Source: an uncultured Eubacterium sp.
GTDB lineage: Bacteria; Bacillota; Clostridia; Lachnospirales; Lachnospiraceae
NCBI GenBank assembly: GCA_947385875.1
Contig: CANDMV010000001.1
Span: 1-64,000, forward strand
Reading direction: 5' to 3'
DNA length: 64,000 bases
The notes under the pieces are model-generated. The model was not told the DNA's origin. It made no database searches and saw only the letters and a list, made by a program, of their open reading frames with translations. Of this stretch, positions 36,255-43,634 are shown piece by piece (position 1 is the stretch's first letter; each line of letters begins with the position of its first letter). The position numbers and the translations under genes were made by a program.

Positions 36255-36800
36255 TTACCACCAACGGCGGCATCGATTATGCCTGCATCGCCTATTATAC
36301 ATCTCATTGTAAAGCAGTACTTCGATCAAATTGCTCAGCCCCGGATTGTGCGGCGGTCTGCCTGGAGGTGGCGGAGGTGGTCCTGGAGGTCCTGGAGGCC
36401 TGCCCGGAGGCCATGGCGGAGGTGGTGGTCCCGGAGGTCCTGGAGGCCATGGCCTGAAATTTTGTTCTTCGACCTGCTCAGCTTCAAGCTCCGAAGCTGC
36501 TTCCTTGGGCTGTACTGCATTTTGATAGATCCGTTCACAGATCACTTTCAGCATCAGCCTGTCTGGATACTCATCAAACATCATGCTGCCTTCATACTCC
36601 ATCTGATCGCATTCTTCTTCGACCAGCTTTTGGATCCGCTTCGCTTCCTCTGGATACAGCTCTTTCATACGGTCCATGTCGCGCTCATAATCCAGCTCTG
36701 TCATATAAATATTCTGCATCGGATAGCTCATATAAAACGGCATTCCAGAAGCATACTGATACTGCTGCATACGCATAAACTGTTCCTGCTTATAATCCAC
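36255..36800 (-). CDS. Conserved clostridial protein with Pro/Gly-rich tail
   Basis: A 181-residue protein with no named function. Residues 1-100 contain a recognisable motif block seen in clostridial hypothetical proteins: MKELYPEEAKRIQKLVEEECDQMEYEGSMMFDEYPDR, followed by LMLKVICERIYQN. The segment from about 122 to 155 is nearly all Pro and Gly (PPGPPGPPPPPWPPGRPPGP), and the end is Arg/Cys/His/Trp rich (RRCRHNRCRRWW). The start is GTG at 36800, supported by AGGAGA seven bases upstream. The N-terminal Met/Tyr/Gln-rich part and the Pro/Gly tail suggest a structural or spore-surface protein, but this is an inference. Confidence 0.65.
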   Translation of the reverse strand: MDYKQEQFMRMQQYQYASGMPFYMSYPMQNIYMTELDYERDMDRMKELYPEEAKRIQKLVEEECDQMEYEGSMMFDEYPDRLMLKVICERIYQNAVQPKEAASELEAEQVEEQNFRPWPPGPPGPPPPPWPPGRPPGPPGPPPPPPGRPPHNPGLSNLIEVLLYNEMYNRRCRHNRCRRWW

Positions 36801-37004
36801 GTGTCTTTCTCCTGCATTTCGTTAATAACAGTATATGCAGAGTGAAAGCTTTGGTCACTTCTTTCAGAAAAAACTATCTGATTGTGCTGCTGTAATGATG
36901 AAGCCTGAACTGTAACACTGATTATAACCCACCCGCAAAAGTGTTTCAACCCCTCATGTCGATTTTCACACTCAATGTGAATCATGCATGTTACATTGTG
37001 GATA

Positions 37005-37085
37005 CCCGGACGCTGATTGCGGGGAGCCGGGCTGTCTTCTGGTGACTTTTCCAGAAGACGGAACCGCTCCCCGCACCCGGCGTCC
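37005..37085. repeat. Shortened family A palindrome
   Basis: An 81-bp hairpin with CCCGGACGC at the left end and CACCCGGCGTCC at the right, inner stems GCGGGGAG / CTCCCCGC and GTCTTCTGG / CCAGAAGAC. The outer ends match the family A elements at 6461 and 7165, but the long interior is missing. The surrounding gap 36846-37355 otherwise holds only a weak family B-like stretch (TTTCACGCCCCTCCGC ... GTCGGGTGTAAAAAG, 37124-37166) and the promoter region of the next gene. Confidence 0.75.
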
Positions 37086-37355
37086 TCACAGCCAATATAC
37101 AACAATTTATCCGAATGACATTGTTTCACGCCCCTCCGCTTTTGGGCCAGTCGGGTGTAAAAAGCAGCGAAAAAGGATATTGTTTACATATATATCTAAA
37201 TAAGGTAACTAATTTATTCATAATTTCCTTATTTCCTTCAAAAAATAAGTTATTTTTATGATTTTTACCGATTGATTTTTTGACCATAAGGATATATTTT
37301 ATACTCAGTCAGAATAAAGTTATTTAAAAAATTTCTGAAGGAGGTTTTTCCGAAT

Positions 37356-39488
37356 ATGAAAATGACATCAAGACGTGTTCATTCACACCCTGATCAAAAA
37401 GAGAAGCGAGATTACAGCCGACAGATTCACTTTTTGAACCGCTATTCTTTAATATTTCATGCATTGCTATCCTGTCTGCTGGTTATTATTATAGAGATTT
37501 GTTCCAGAAGGTCTGTCATCGGCGCATTTAAGTTTTTAGGCGCACATACTTTTGCATTTTTCTTTGACGCACTGATTATTTATGCTACACTGACGATTGT
37601 ATATCTGTTCCGCCGCCGAATGCTGATGCGTATTATTATAAGCAGTATCTGGCTGCTGCTCGGTATTATCAACGGATGTGTACTCTCTCAGCGCGTAACG
37701 CCGTTTGGCTATACAGACATTAAATGTATTTCCGATCTATTGACAATGACCAACACCCAGTATTTTACAAAGACACAGGAAATCTGCGTTGTTATTTTAT
37801 TGTCTGCACTGACAATTTTTTTAATTATATTCAGCATCAAGGGGCCAAAATTCCAAGGCAAAGCACATAAAGTCCGTGCTGTATGCTTGTGCATAGGCAT
37901 GTGTATTCTGATGTCAGGCGCGACTACTTTGGCCCAGAATTCAAACTGGATGGCTTCCTATTTTTCAAATATCGCTCAGGGATATTCTGACTATGGTTTT
38001 GTATATGGCTTCTCCTCCAGTGTCATGAACCGCGGCATGAGCAAGCCTGATGACTATTCAAAAGATACCATTAAGGCGATTGAAGAACGAGTTGCCAATG
38101 TTCGCGAAGATAATGCTTCCTATACAGTGGCGGATTCTAAAGAGCTGATATCCGATTCAGCGAATCCTGATGCACAGCAGCCGAATATTATCTGTGTCCT
38201 GCTAGAATCATTTATGGATCCAACTGAAATCAATTTTTTAGAGCTTTCAGAAGATCCAATTCCTAATTTCAGGGCATTGTGTGACAATTATACGTCCGGT
38301 TATCTCACAGTTCCAGTCGTTGGCGCCGGGACTGCCAATTCGGAGTTTGAAGTACTTACCGGTATGAACCTGCGTTTTTTCGGCACAGGCGAATACCCAT
38401 ACAAAACAATTCTGAAAAAAACAAACTGTGAAAGTATCGCATCTGACTTGTCCATGCTTGGCTACGGCACACATGTCGTCCATAACAACGGCGGCAACTT
38501 TTACAGCCGGGCAAATGCATTTTCCCAGTTTGGATTTGATACATTTACCAGCAAAGAGCTGATGAACATTCAGGAATACACTCCGCTCGGCTCATGGCCG
38601 ACCGACGATATTCTGATTGATGAGACAGAAAAAGCTCTGGATTCCACACCAGACCAGTCAGATTTTGTGTATACAATTACTGTTCAGGGTCATGGAAATT
38701 ATCCGAGTGAAAAGGTCATTCAGAATCCTGAAATCAAAGTGTCCGGCGCAGAGACAGAAGAAAAGAACAACCAATGGGAATATTATGTGAATGAAATCCA
38801 TGAAGTGGATAAATTCATTGCCAATCTGACAGATATGCTTTCTAAAAGAGATGAAAAGACCATCCTTGTATTGTTCGGAGATCATCTGCCTACTATGGGG
38901 CTGACCGACGAAGATGTAAAGTCGGGTGATATTTTCAAGACACAGTATGCTACCTGGAATAATTTTGGCATGGAGCAAAAAGATGCTGACCTGACCGCAT
39001 ATCAGATGCTCGCTTATACAATGGAACAGGCTGGCATTTATGAAGGAACGATCTTTACATACCATCAGGCCGGCCAGTACGATACAGAAGATGAACAGTA
39101 TCAGAAAGGATTGGAAAACCTGCAGTATGACCTTCTCTATGGAGAACGCTATTGTTATGACGGCATTGACATATATCCTGCCACAGACCTTCAGATGGGC
39201 ATTGACAAGACATATATCTATAACTACCGCGAAAATGCCGATGGCAGCCTGTCTATCTATGGAACAGGCTTTACAAACTGGAGCCGCATATATGTCAATG
39301 ATGAGAAAATGTCAACTACGTTCGTATCAGACCGTCAGGTCGTTTTATCACCAGAAGATACCGAAAGCCTGGAAGACGGAGATATTTTAAAAGTATGTCA
39401 GGTAGGCTCCAGCAGTACAATCTTCCGTACAACAGAAAATGCGATGGCATATGATAAGCCTTTCGTTGGGCAGACTGAACTCGAATAG
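37356..39488 (+). CDS. LTA synthase-family sulfatase-fold membrane enzyme
   Basis: A polyglycerolphosphate synthase-like enzyme (LtaS family) that would transfer glycerol-phosphate or a similar group at the outer membrane face. Five N-terminal helices (about 34-49, 61-85, 91-110, 142-160, 174-192) match LtaS. The extracellular catalytic domain has a metal-binding Glu284 (VLLESFMDP), the catalytic Thr326 in VGAGTANSEFEVLTG, and FGDHLPTMGL. A C-terminal add-on (about 610-700, YIYNYRENADGSLSIYGTGF) looks like an Ig/IPT-type domain, which LtaS itself lacks. TGAAGGAGG precedes the ATG. Isolated gene. Exact substrate (teichoic acid or membrane glycolipid) is not visible. Confidence 0.9.
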   Translation: MKMTSRRVHSHPDQKEKRDYSRQIHFLNRYSLIFHALLSCLLVIIIEICSRRSVIGAFKFLGAHTFAFFFDALIIYATLTIVYLFRRRMLMRIIISSIWLLLGIINGCVLSQRVTPFGYTDIKCISDLLTMTNTQYFTKTQEICVVILLSALTIFLIIFSIKGPKFQGKAHKVRAVCLCIGMCILMSGATTLAQNSNWMASYFSNIAQGYSDYGFVYGFSSSVMNRGMSKPDDYSKDTIKAIEERVANVREDNASYTVADSKELISDSANPDAQQPNIICVLLESFMDPTEINFLELSEDPIPNFRALCDNYTSGYLTVPVVGAGTANSEFEVLTGMNLRFFGTGEYPYKTILKKTNCESIASDLSMLGYGTHVVHNNGGNFYSRANAFSQFGFDTFTSKELMNIQEYTPLGSWPTDDILIDETEKALDSTPDQSDFVYTITVQGHGNYPSEKVIQNPEIKVSGAETEEKNNQWEYYVNEIHEVDKFIANLTDMLSKRDEKTILVLFGDHLPTMGLTDEDVKSGDIFKTQYATWNNFGMEQKDADLTAYQMLAYTMEQAGIYEGTIFTYHQAGQYDTEDEQYQKGLENLQYDLLYGERYCYDGIDIYPATDLQMGIDKTYIYNYRENADGSLSIYGTGFTNWSRIYVNDEKMSTTFVSDRQVVLSPEDTESLEDGDILKVCQVGSSSTIFRTTENAMAYDKPFVGQTELE

Positions 39489-39515
39489 TACAAAACTGCA
39501 TAATTTATTTTTCAC

Positions 39516-39615
39516 AGGACTGCCGCACTAAGTAAAATACATACAAGCATGATTTAGTAGATCTACAAATATGGAACTGCTATATTTTGTTGTATTTTCT
39601 TAGTGCGGCAGTCCT
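39516..39615. mobile_element. MITE-like element with 24-bp inverted ends
   Basis: The left end AGGACTGCCGCACTAAGTAA and the right end TTCTTAGTGCGGCAGTCCT are inverted repeats of about 24 bp with one mismatch, enclosing about 50 bp of AT-rich DNA. It has no coding capacity. It sits between the LtaS-like gene and a 5'-truncated ATPase gene whose open frame begins inside the right end, suggesting that an insertion or deletion at this element removed the ATPase's N-terminal half. It could also serve as the terminator of the LtaS-like gene. Confidence 0.65.
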
Positions 39616-40293
39616 CATATTTTTATTAATTACTATCTTATTGCCAACGAATCATTTTGTCAGAAAATGATTGCAGGAAGTGATCATACATCTGAAGAAC
39701 TTTTAAAAGAATTTGGCAATTTCAAAGTGTTACATATAAAAGTAAAACTTGAAAAAATAAAATTGGCGGATTTATCACAAGAGTTTCAATTACCAGATGC
39801 TTTACAGAGCTTAATAGGGACTCAGGAAGGTAATAGAATAGAAGCAAAGGTAATATATGACCAATTTGAAGTTGATTTGATGACCGAGGAGTCAGCCGGA
39901 GTAAAACGTTTATTTCAAATAATTTGTCCGATCATTGAGATTTTGATTGATGGTCGAACACTTATTTGTGATGAATTAGAAGCCAGTTTACATGAATCAG
40001 TTATTTATCAAATTGTACAAATATTTCACCATTGTCAATATGATAAATTTGCGCAATTAATTTTTTCTACACATGATACAAGCTTATTAGATACAGATTT
40101 ATTTCGAAGAGATCAAGTGTGGTTTACTCAATTAAATTCGGAACGTGCAACTGATTTATATTCTCTTGTTGAAATTAAAAATGTGCGAAAAACTGAAAAT
40201 TTGAAAAAAGGATCTATTTCCGGGAAATATGGTGCCATACCTATGCTTAATAAAAAGTTCTTTCAAGAATTGGAAAAAGGTATTTTAGAATAG
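39604..40293 (+). pseudogene. AAA-family (RloA/AAA_15-like) ATPase, 5'-truncated remnant
   Basis: The C-terminal half of an AAA_15-type ATP-binding protein, of the sort found in abortive-infection and restriction-associated loci. It shows Walker B LICDELEASLHESV, the H-loop segment LIFSTHDTSLLD and the family C terminus GSISGKYGAIPMLN. Walker A and the N-terminal half are missing. The open frame continues upstream of the first ATG (39667) to the right end of the adjacent inverted-repeat element, where it meets a stop. The base composition is more AT-rich than neighbouring genes. It is followed immediately by a short HEPN-like frame. I treat it as a defence-gene remnant. Confidence 0.75.
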
Positions 40294-40297
40294 GAGG

Positions 40298-40546
40298 GTG
40301 CTACATGATTTGCTTAAATCTGGAAAAATTATCGAAGGAGAAAATATCTGGCGAGCACAGATTGTATTTCTGGCAAGCGCTCTCGATTTTTATATGCACG
40401 AATTGACCAAATATGGTTTATGTGAGATTTATAATGAAAATTGGGAGCGAACAGATAAATATGAAAATCTACAAGTAAATATGACAGTACATAAAATTGT
40501 AGGTTTACTCGAAAAAAGTGTCAGCATTTGCGTAAGCATTTCATAA
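40298..40546 (+). pseudogene. Short HEPN-like (RiboL-PSP-HEPN type) fragment
   Basis: An 82-codon frame starting with GTG at 40298 (AGGAGG overlaps the preceding stop). The stretch NIWRAQIVFLASALDFYMHELTK resembles the first helices of HEPN-domain proteins of the RiboL-PSP type, which often follow AAA_15 ATPase genes. The sequence diverges after VGLLEKS and ends early, so the domain looks truncated. It is probably part of the same decayed defence pair. No RNase motif (Rx4-6H) is visible in what remains. Confidence 0.5.
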
Positions 40547-40565
40547 TAAATCTGATTAAAGGTGA

Positions 40566-40652
40566 ATGTCAGAATTTCCAGATAACTATTTTCGTGTATT
40601 CCCATAAATCAGGGATTATAGAAACTTTTAAAAAGAAATTCTGACACGCCCC
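40566..40652. repeat. Short element with 12-bp inverted ends
   Basis: TGTCAGAATTTC and GAAATTCTGACA are perfect 12-bp inverted repeats around a 60-bp AT-rich core, immediately downstream of the HEPN-like fragment. It may be an insertion-sequence end remnant. Confidence 0.5.
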
Positions 40653-40696
40653 TAAAAAACACCTTTTAAAACGGCACCTTTCGCATTCTTTCCTAA

Positions 40697-42595
40697 TTAT
40701 AATATGACATTTCCCTGCTCGATCGTACCATCACGATACGCTGCAAGCAGTTTTTTCAGTCCTTCAATATCTTCTAATATTTTCTTTCCGCTATCTGTAT
40801 GCTTTACCATCAGACGTTCTTTTTCAGTCTCTACAAGCTCGCTATGCGACTCTATATCCTTATTCTCCCGCAGAGCAGAGTATACGCTTTCAAACGGCTG
40901 GTGTGATTTAATACGGATTCCATGTGAATTATAAATCAATGTATATCCTGCGAGCCCCGTCGTCTTATGATAACTGCGGCAGAACCCTCCGTCAATCACA
41001 ATCAGCCTGCCATTGGCACGAACCGGCTGCTCGCCTTTTCCCGTGCGTACCGGCGTATGCCCATTAATAATATGCGACATCGATGAATATAATCCGAACT
41101 CCCTCAGAATCATATTGCAAGTTTTTTCCGTCTTGTAGAACTTATAATAAGGATCTGATTCCTCATGCCATACAGATTCATCCGCAATATAACTGCGCTC
41201 AAAGGTCTTAATATTACGTCCGCACAGCGGCGACCTTCTGCCGCACCAAAGGTACCACATAAAGTCCAAATCCTTCTGCTTGCGCCCTGACAGATAAGCA
41301 CGACGGCTTGTCTTATCCGCATAGTCCAGATATGCCCGTCCTTTGTACATTCTTCCGTCAATGCAGATGCCCTCAAAGTTACCCTCATCATCCAGAGGGA
41401 TGCAGCCGTGATACAGCAGATTCCCATTATACGATTTATACATGCCTCCCTTTTTATATAAAAACCGGATGTGTTCATTTAAGCGGCTGCTGTTTATAAA
41501 TGCCATGCACAGCTCATCCATGATTTCATCCTCGTCCGGTGAAAGCTTATATACATCATTGCGGTCAATGGTTGGAAACTCTGTCTCTGTCAGTTCATAT
41601 GTCTTTCCTTCCAGCTCTATCGTATGGTTCTCCCAGTTAATCTGATGCAGCAGCCTGCGGTCATCCATCTCATACTCTGGATGTCTTGCAATAATCTGTC
41701 CTTCCAGCTTGAACATCATCACTGTAATTGCCTTCACTGCTGCTTTCATTGGATCAATACCTGGATATAATTTCTCTGAATACAGCGTCAGCTTCCGAAG
41801 GCTGATCCCATAGCTGTTTTCTAAGATCTCGGTATTATTATATTTTAAATTGTTGCGCACGACATTTGCAATGCACGCCTTGCTTCCGGCAGCTGCTCCC
41901 ATCCACAAAATATCATGATTGCCCCATTCGATGTCTAAAGAATGGTATTTCATCAGAAGATCTAAAATCTGGTCCGCGCAGGCGCCTCTGTCAAAAATAT
42001 CCCCTACAATATGCAGCCGGTCTACAGCCAGCCTTTTAATCAAATCGGCCAGTGCTACGATAAATTCTTCAGCATTATCCAGCTCAATAATTGTCTTAAG
42101 TATCTCTCGGTGATAGATGACCTGATTATCGTCTTCATCCTTCTGCACATGCAGAAGCTCATCTATAATGTAGGCAAATTCCTCCGGCATCGCCTTACGT
42201 ACTTTGGAACGTGTATATTTGGACGATAAGGTCTTAGCGATTTCTATCAGCTCCGTTAGAATCTCACGATACCATTCACGCAGATTAATAATATCCTTTT
42301 TAATCAATTCCAGCTTTTCCCTCGGATAATAGATCAATGTGCAGATCTGCTCACGCTCTGCATCAGATAAGAGATCTTCAAAAAGCATATCCACCTTCTC
42401 ACGGATAACGCCGGAACAGTTATTCAAAATATGATAAAATGCTTCATACTCTCCATGCAGATCACTCATAAAATGCTCTGTGCCCTTCGGCAGATTCAGG
42501 ATTGCATTCAAATTGATGATCTCACGGCATACCGTCTGGATCGTCGGATATTTTTCCGCCAGCAGATTCAAATATTTCTCTTGTTCGAATTCCAT
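40697..42595 (-). CDS. fbp: Class III fructose-1,6-bisphosphatase
   Basis: The Firmicutes-type gluconeogenic phosphatase, 632 residues, close to the usual 640-670. The product starts MEFEQEKYLNLLAEKYPTIQ. The metallophosphoesterase-type metal motifs are HFMSDLHGEYEAFYHI near the N terminus, IVGDIFDRGACADQIL, WGNHDILWMGAAAGS and INGHTPVRTGKGEQPV; the C terminus is the class III type. GGGGGAAA before the ATG at 42595 sets the start; the open frame extends six more codons. It stands alone between the defence remnants and the coat-protein gene. Confidence 0.96.
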   Translation of the reverse strand: MEFEQEKYLNLLAEKYPTIQTVCREIINLNAILNLPKGTEHFMSDLHGEYEAFYHILNNCSGVIREKVDMLFEDLLSDAEREQICTLIYYPREKLELIKKDIINLREWYREILTELIEIAKTLSSKYTRSKVRKAMPEEFAYIIDELLHVQKDEDDNQVIYHREILKTIIELDNAEEFIVALADLIKRLAVDRLHIVGDIFDRGACADQILDLLMKYHSLDIEWGNHDILWMGAAAGSKACIANVVRNNLKYNNTEILENSYGISLRKLTLYSEKLYPGIDPMKAAVKAITVMMFKLEGQIIARHPEYEMDDRRLLHQINWENHTIELEGKTYELTETEFPTIDRNDVYKLSPDEDEIMDELCMAFINSSRLNEHIRFLYKKGGMYKSYNGNLLYHGCIPLDDEGNFEGICIDGRMYKGRAYLDYADKTSRRAYLSGRKQKDLDFMWYLWCGRRSPLCGRNIKTFERSYIADESVWHEESDPYYKFYKTEKTCNMILREFGLYSSMSHIINGHTPVRTGKGEQPVRANGRLIVIDGGFCRSYHKTTGLAGYTLIYNSHGIRIKSHQPFESVYSALRENKDIESHSELVETEKERLMVKHTDSGKKILEDIEGLKKLLAAYRDGTIEQGNVIL

Positions 42596-42855
42596 ATATT
42601 TCCCCCTTTTCAATGCACTTGCAGTTAAGCTGTTTTTGTCAACCCCATTAACATTTTAAATCTCCTGATATTCTATAACATGCTACATTGACTGCCTTTC
42701 CGTTTTTGATTATATCAAACTGCCGTCTATCCTGCAATCAGTTTCATGAAAGGAATTTTTTCGAAATATTTTATAAAGTGCGGTATAAAATGATTTCCAC
42801 TTCCACATAATACTTCCTGTAAACAAGCTATTATTTAAGAAAGAGGTACGACATT

Positions 42856-43314
42856 ATGATTTTAACAGAAAAAGAAACTACTGCAATCAAAGACTTGCAG
42901 ACTCAGGAAAAAAGCTGTATTGAAAAATATAACCGCTACAGCTCAGAAGCAAAAGATACTGTATTACAAGACCTGTTCAAGAGTCTGGAAAAAGAAGAAC
43001 AGGAGCATTATCAGTCTCTGGGCAAGGTACTTTCCGGCACTGTACCGACCTGCAACTGCAACGACAATGACGGCAAGCGTTATGATCCGCCAGCAACGTA
43101 CAATGCAATGACAGAAAATAACGATAAGAAAAACGACTGCTTCTTAGCAACAGACTGCATCGGAACGGAAAAAATGGTGTCATCTGAATACAACAGCAAC
43201 GTATTCAAGTTCTCAGAGCCAAGCCTTCGCAAGCTGTTAGCTGATATACAGATCGAAGAACAGAACCATGCAGAAATGCTGTATAAGTATAAAACTGTAA
43301 ACGGAATGTCGTAA
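42856..43314 (+). CDS. CotF-type spore coat / ferritin-like protein
   Basis: A 152-residue protein of the clostridial spore-coat (CotF-like, ferritin-fold) type. Helix 1 is LTEKETTAIKDLQTQEKSC, helix 2 is LQDLFKSLEKEEQEHYQSLGKVL, followed by a Cys/Asn-rich middle (PTCNCNDNDG). Then DCIGTEKMVSSEYNSNVFKFSEPSLRKLLADIQIEEQNHAEML gives helices 3 and 4, with the ExxH-like EQEH and EQNH pairs. GAGGT before the ATG at 42856 supports the start. A strong terminator follows. Its presence agrees with SpoVG in indicating a spore former. Confidence 0.85.
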   Translation: MILTEKETTAIKDLQTQEKSCIEKYNRYSSEAKDTVLQDLFKSLEKEEQEHYQSLGKVLSGTVPTCNCNDNDGKRYDPPATYNAMTENNDKKNDCFLATDCIGTEKMVSSEYNSNVFKFSEPSLRKLLADIQIEEQNHAEMLYKYKTVNGMS

Positions 43315-43333
43315 TGTAATTTCGTTCTTATAA

Positions 43334-43367
43334 AACCTGCCCTGCTTCATGCGCGGGCAGGTTTTTT
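43334..43367 (+). terminator. Intrinsic terminator of the coat-protein gene
   Basis: AACCTGCC ... GGCAGGTT stem (with CTGCTTCATGCGCG in the loop region) followed by six T residues, 20 bp after the coat gene's stop. Confidence 0.9.
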
Positions 43368-43634
43368 CATTTAATAATATTTCTTGGTAATTTAACAGCT
43401 GCCTAGAGTGTATTTGAAAAATGCTTACCATTTTTTTATTGCTGACCACTTTTGACAATTTAACGACCACTTAGGTAATCCGGGTTGAATAGCATCATTT
43501 TATTTTATATATTATGCCTATACATACTCTAAAATCGTCTTGTATTTTGGTGATTTTTACAGAGGAACTGGGAACACCATCATAAGCTGTAAATATCCCC
43601 ATACAGACAGCGAACGGATATAAAGGAGGAAGCT

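Noticed and set aside
36117-36845. Long plus-strand frame with a Trp/Arg-rich low-complexity stretch
   Set aside because: It is the antisense of the Pro/Gly-rich protein gene; the minus-strand product has a recognisable domain and a ribosome site, this one has neither.
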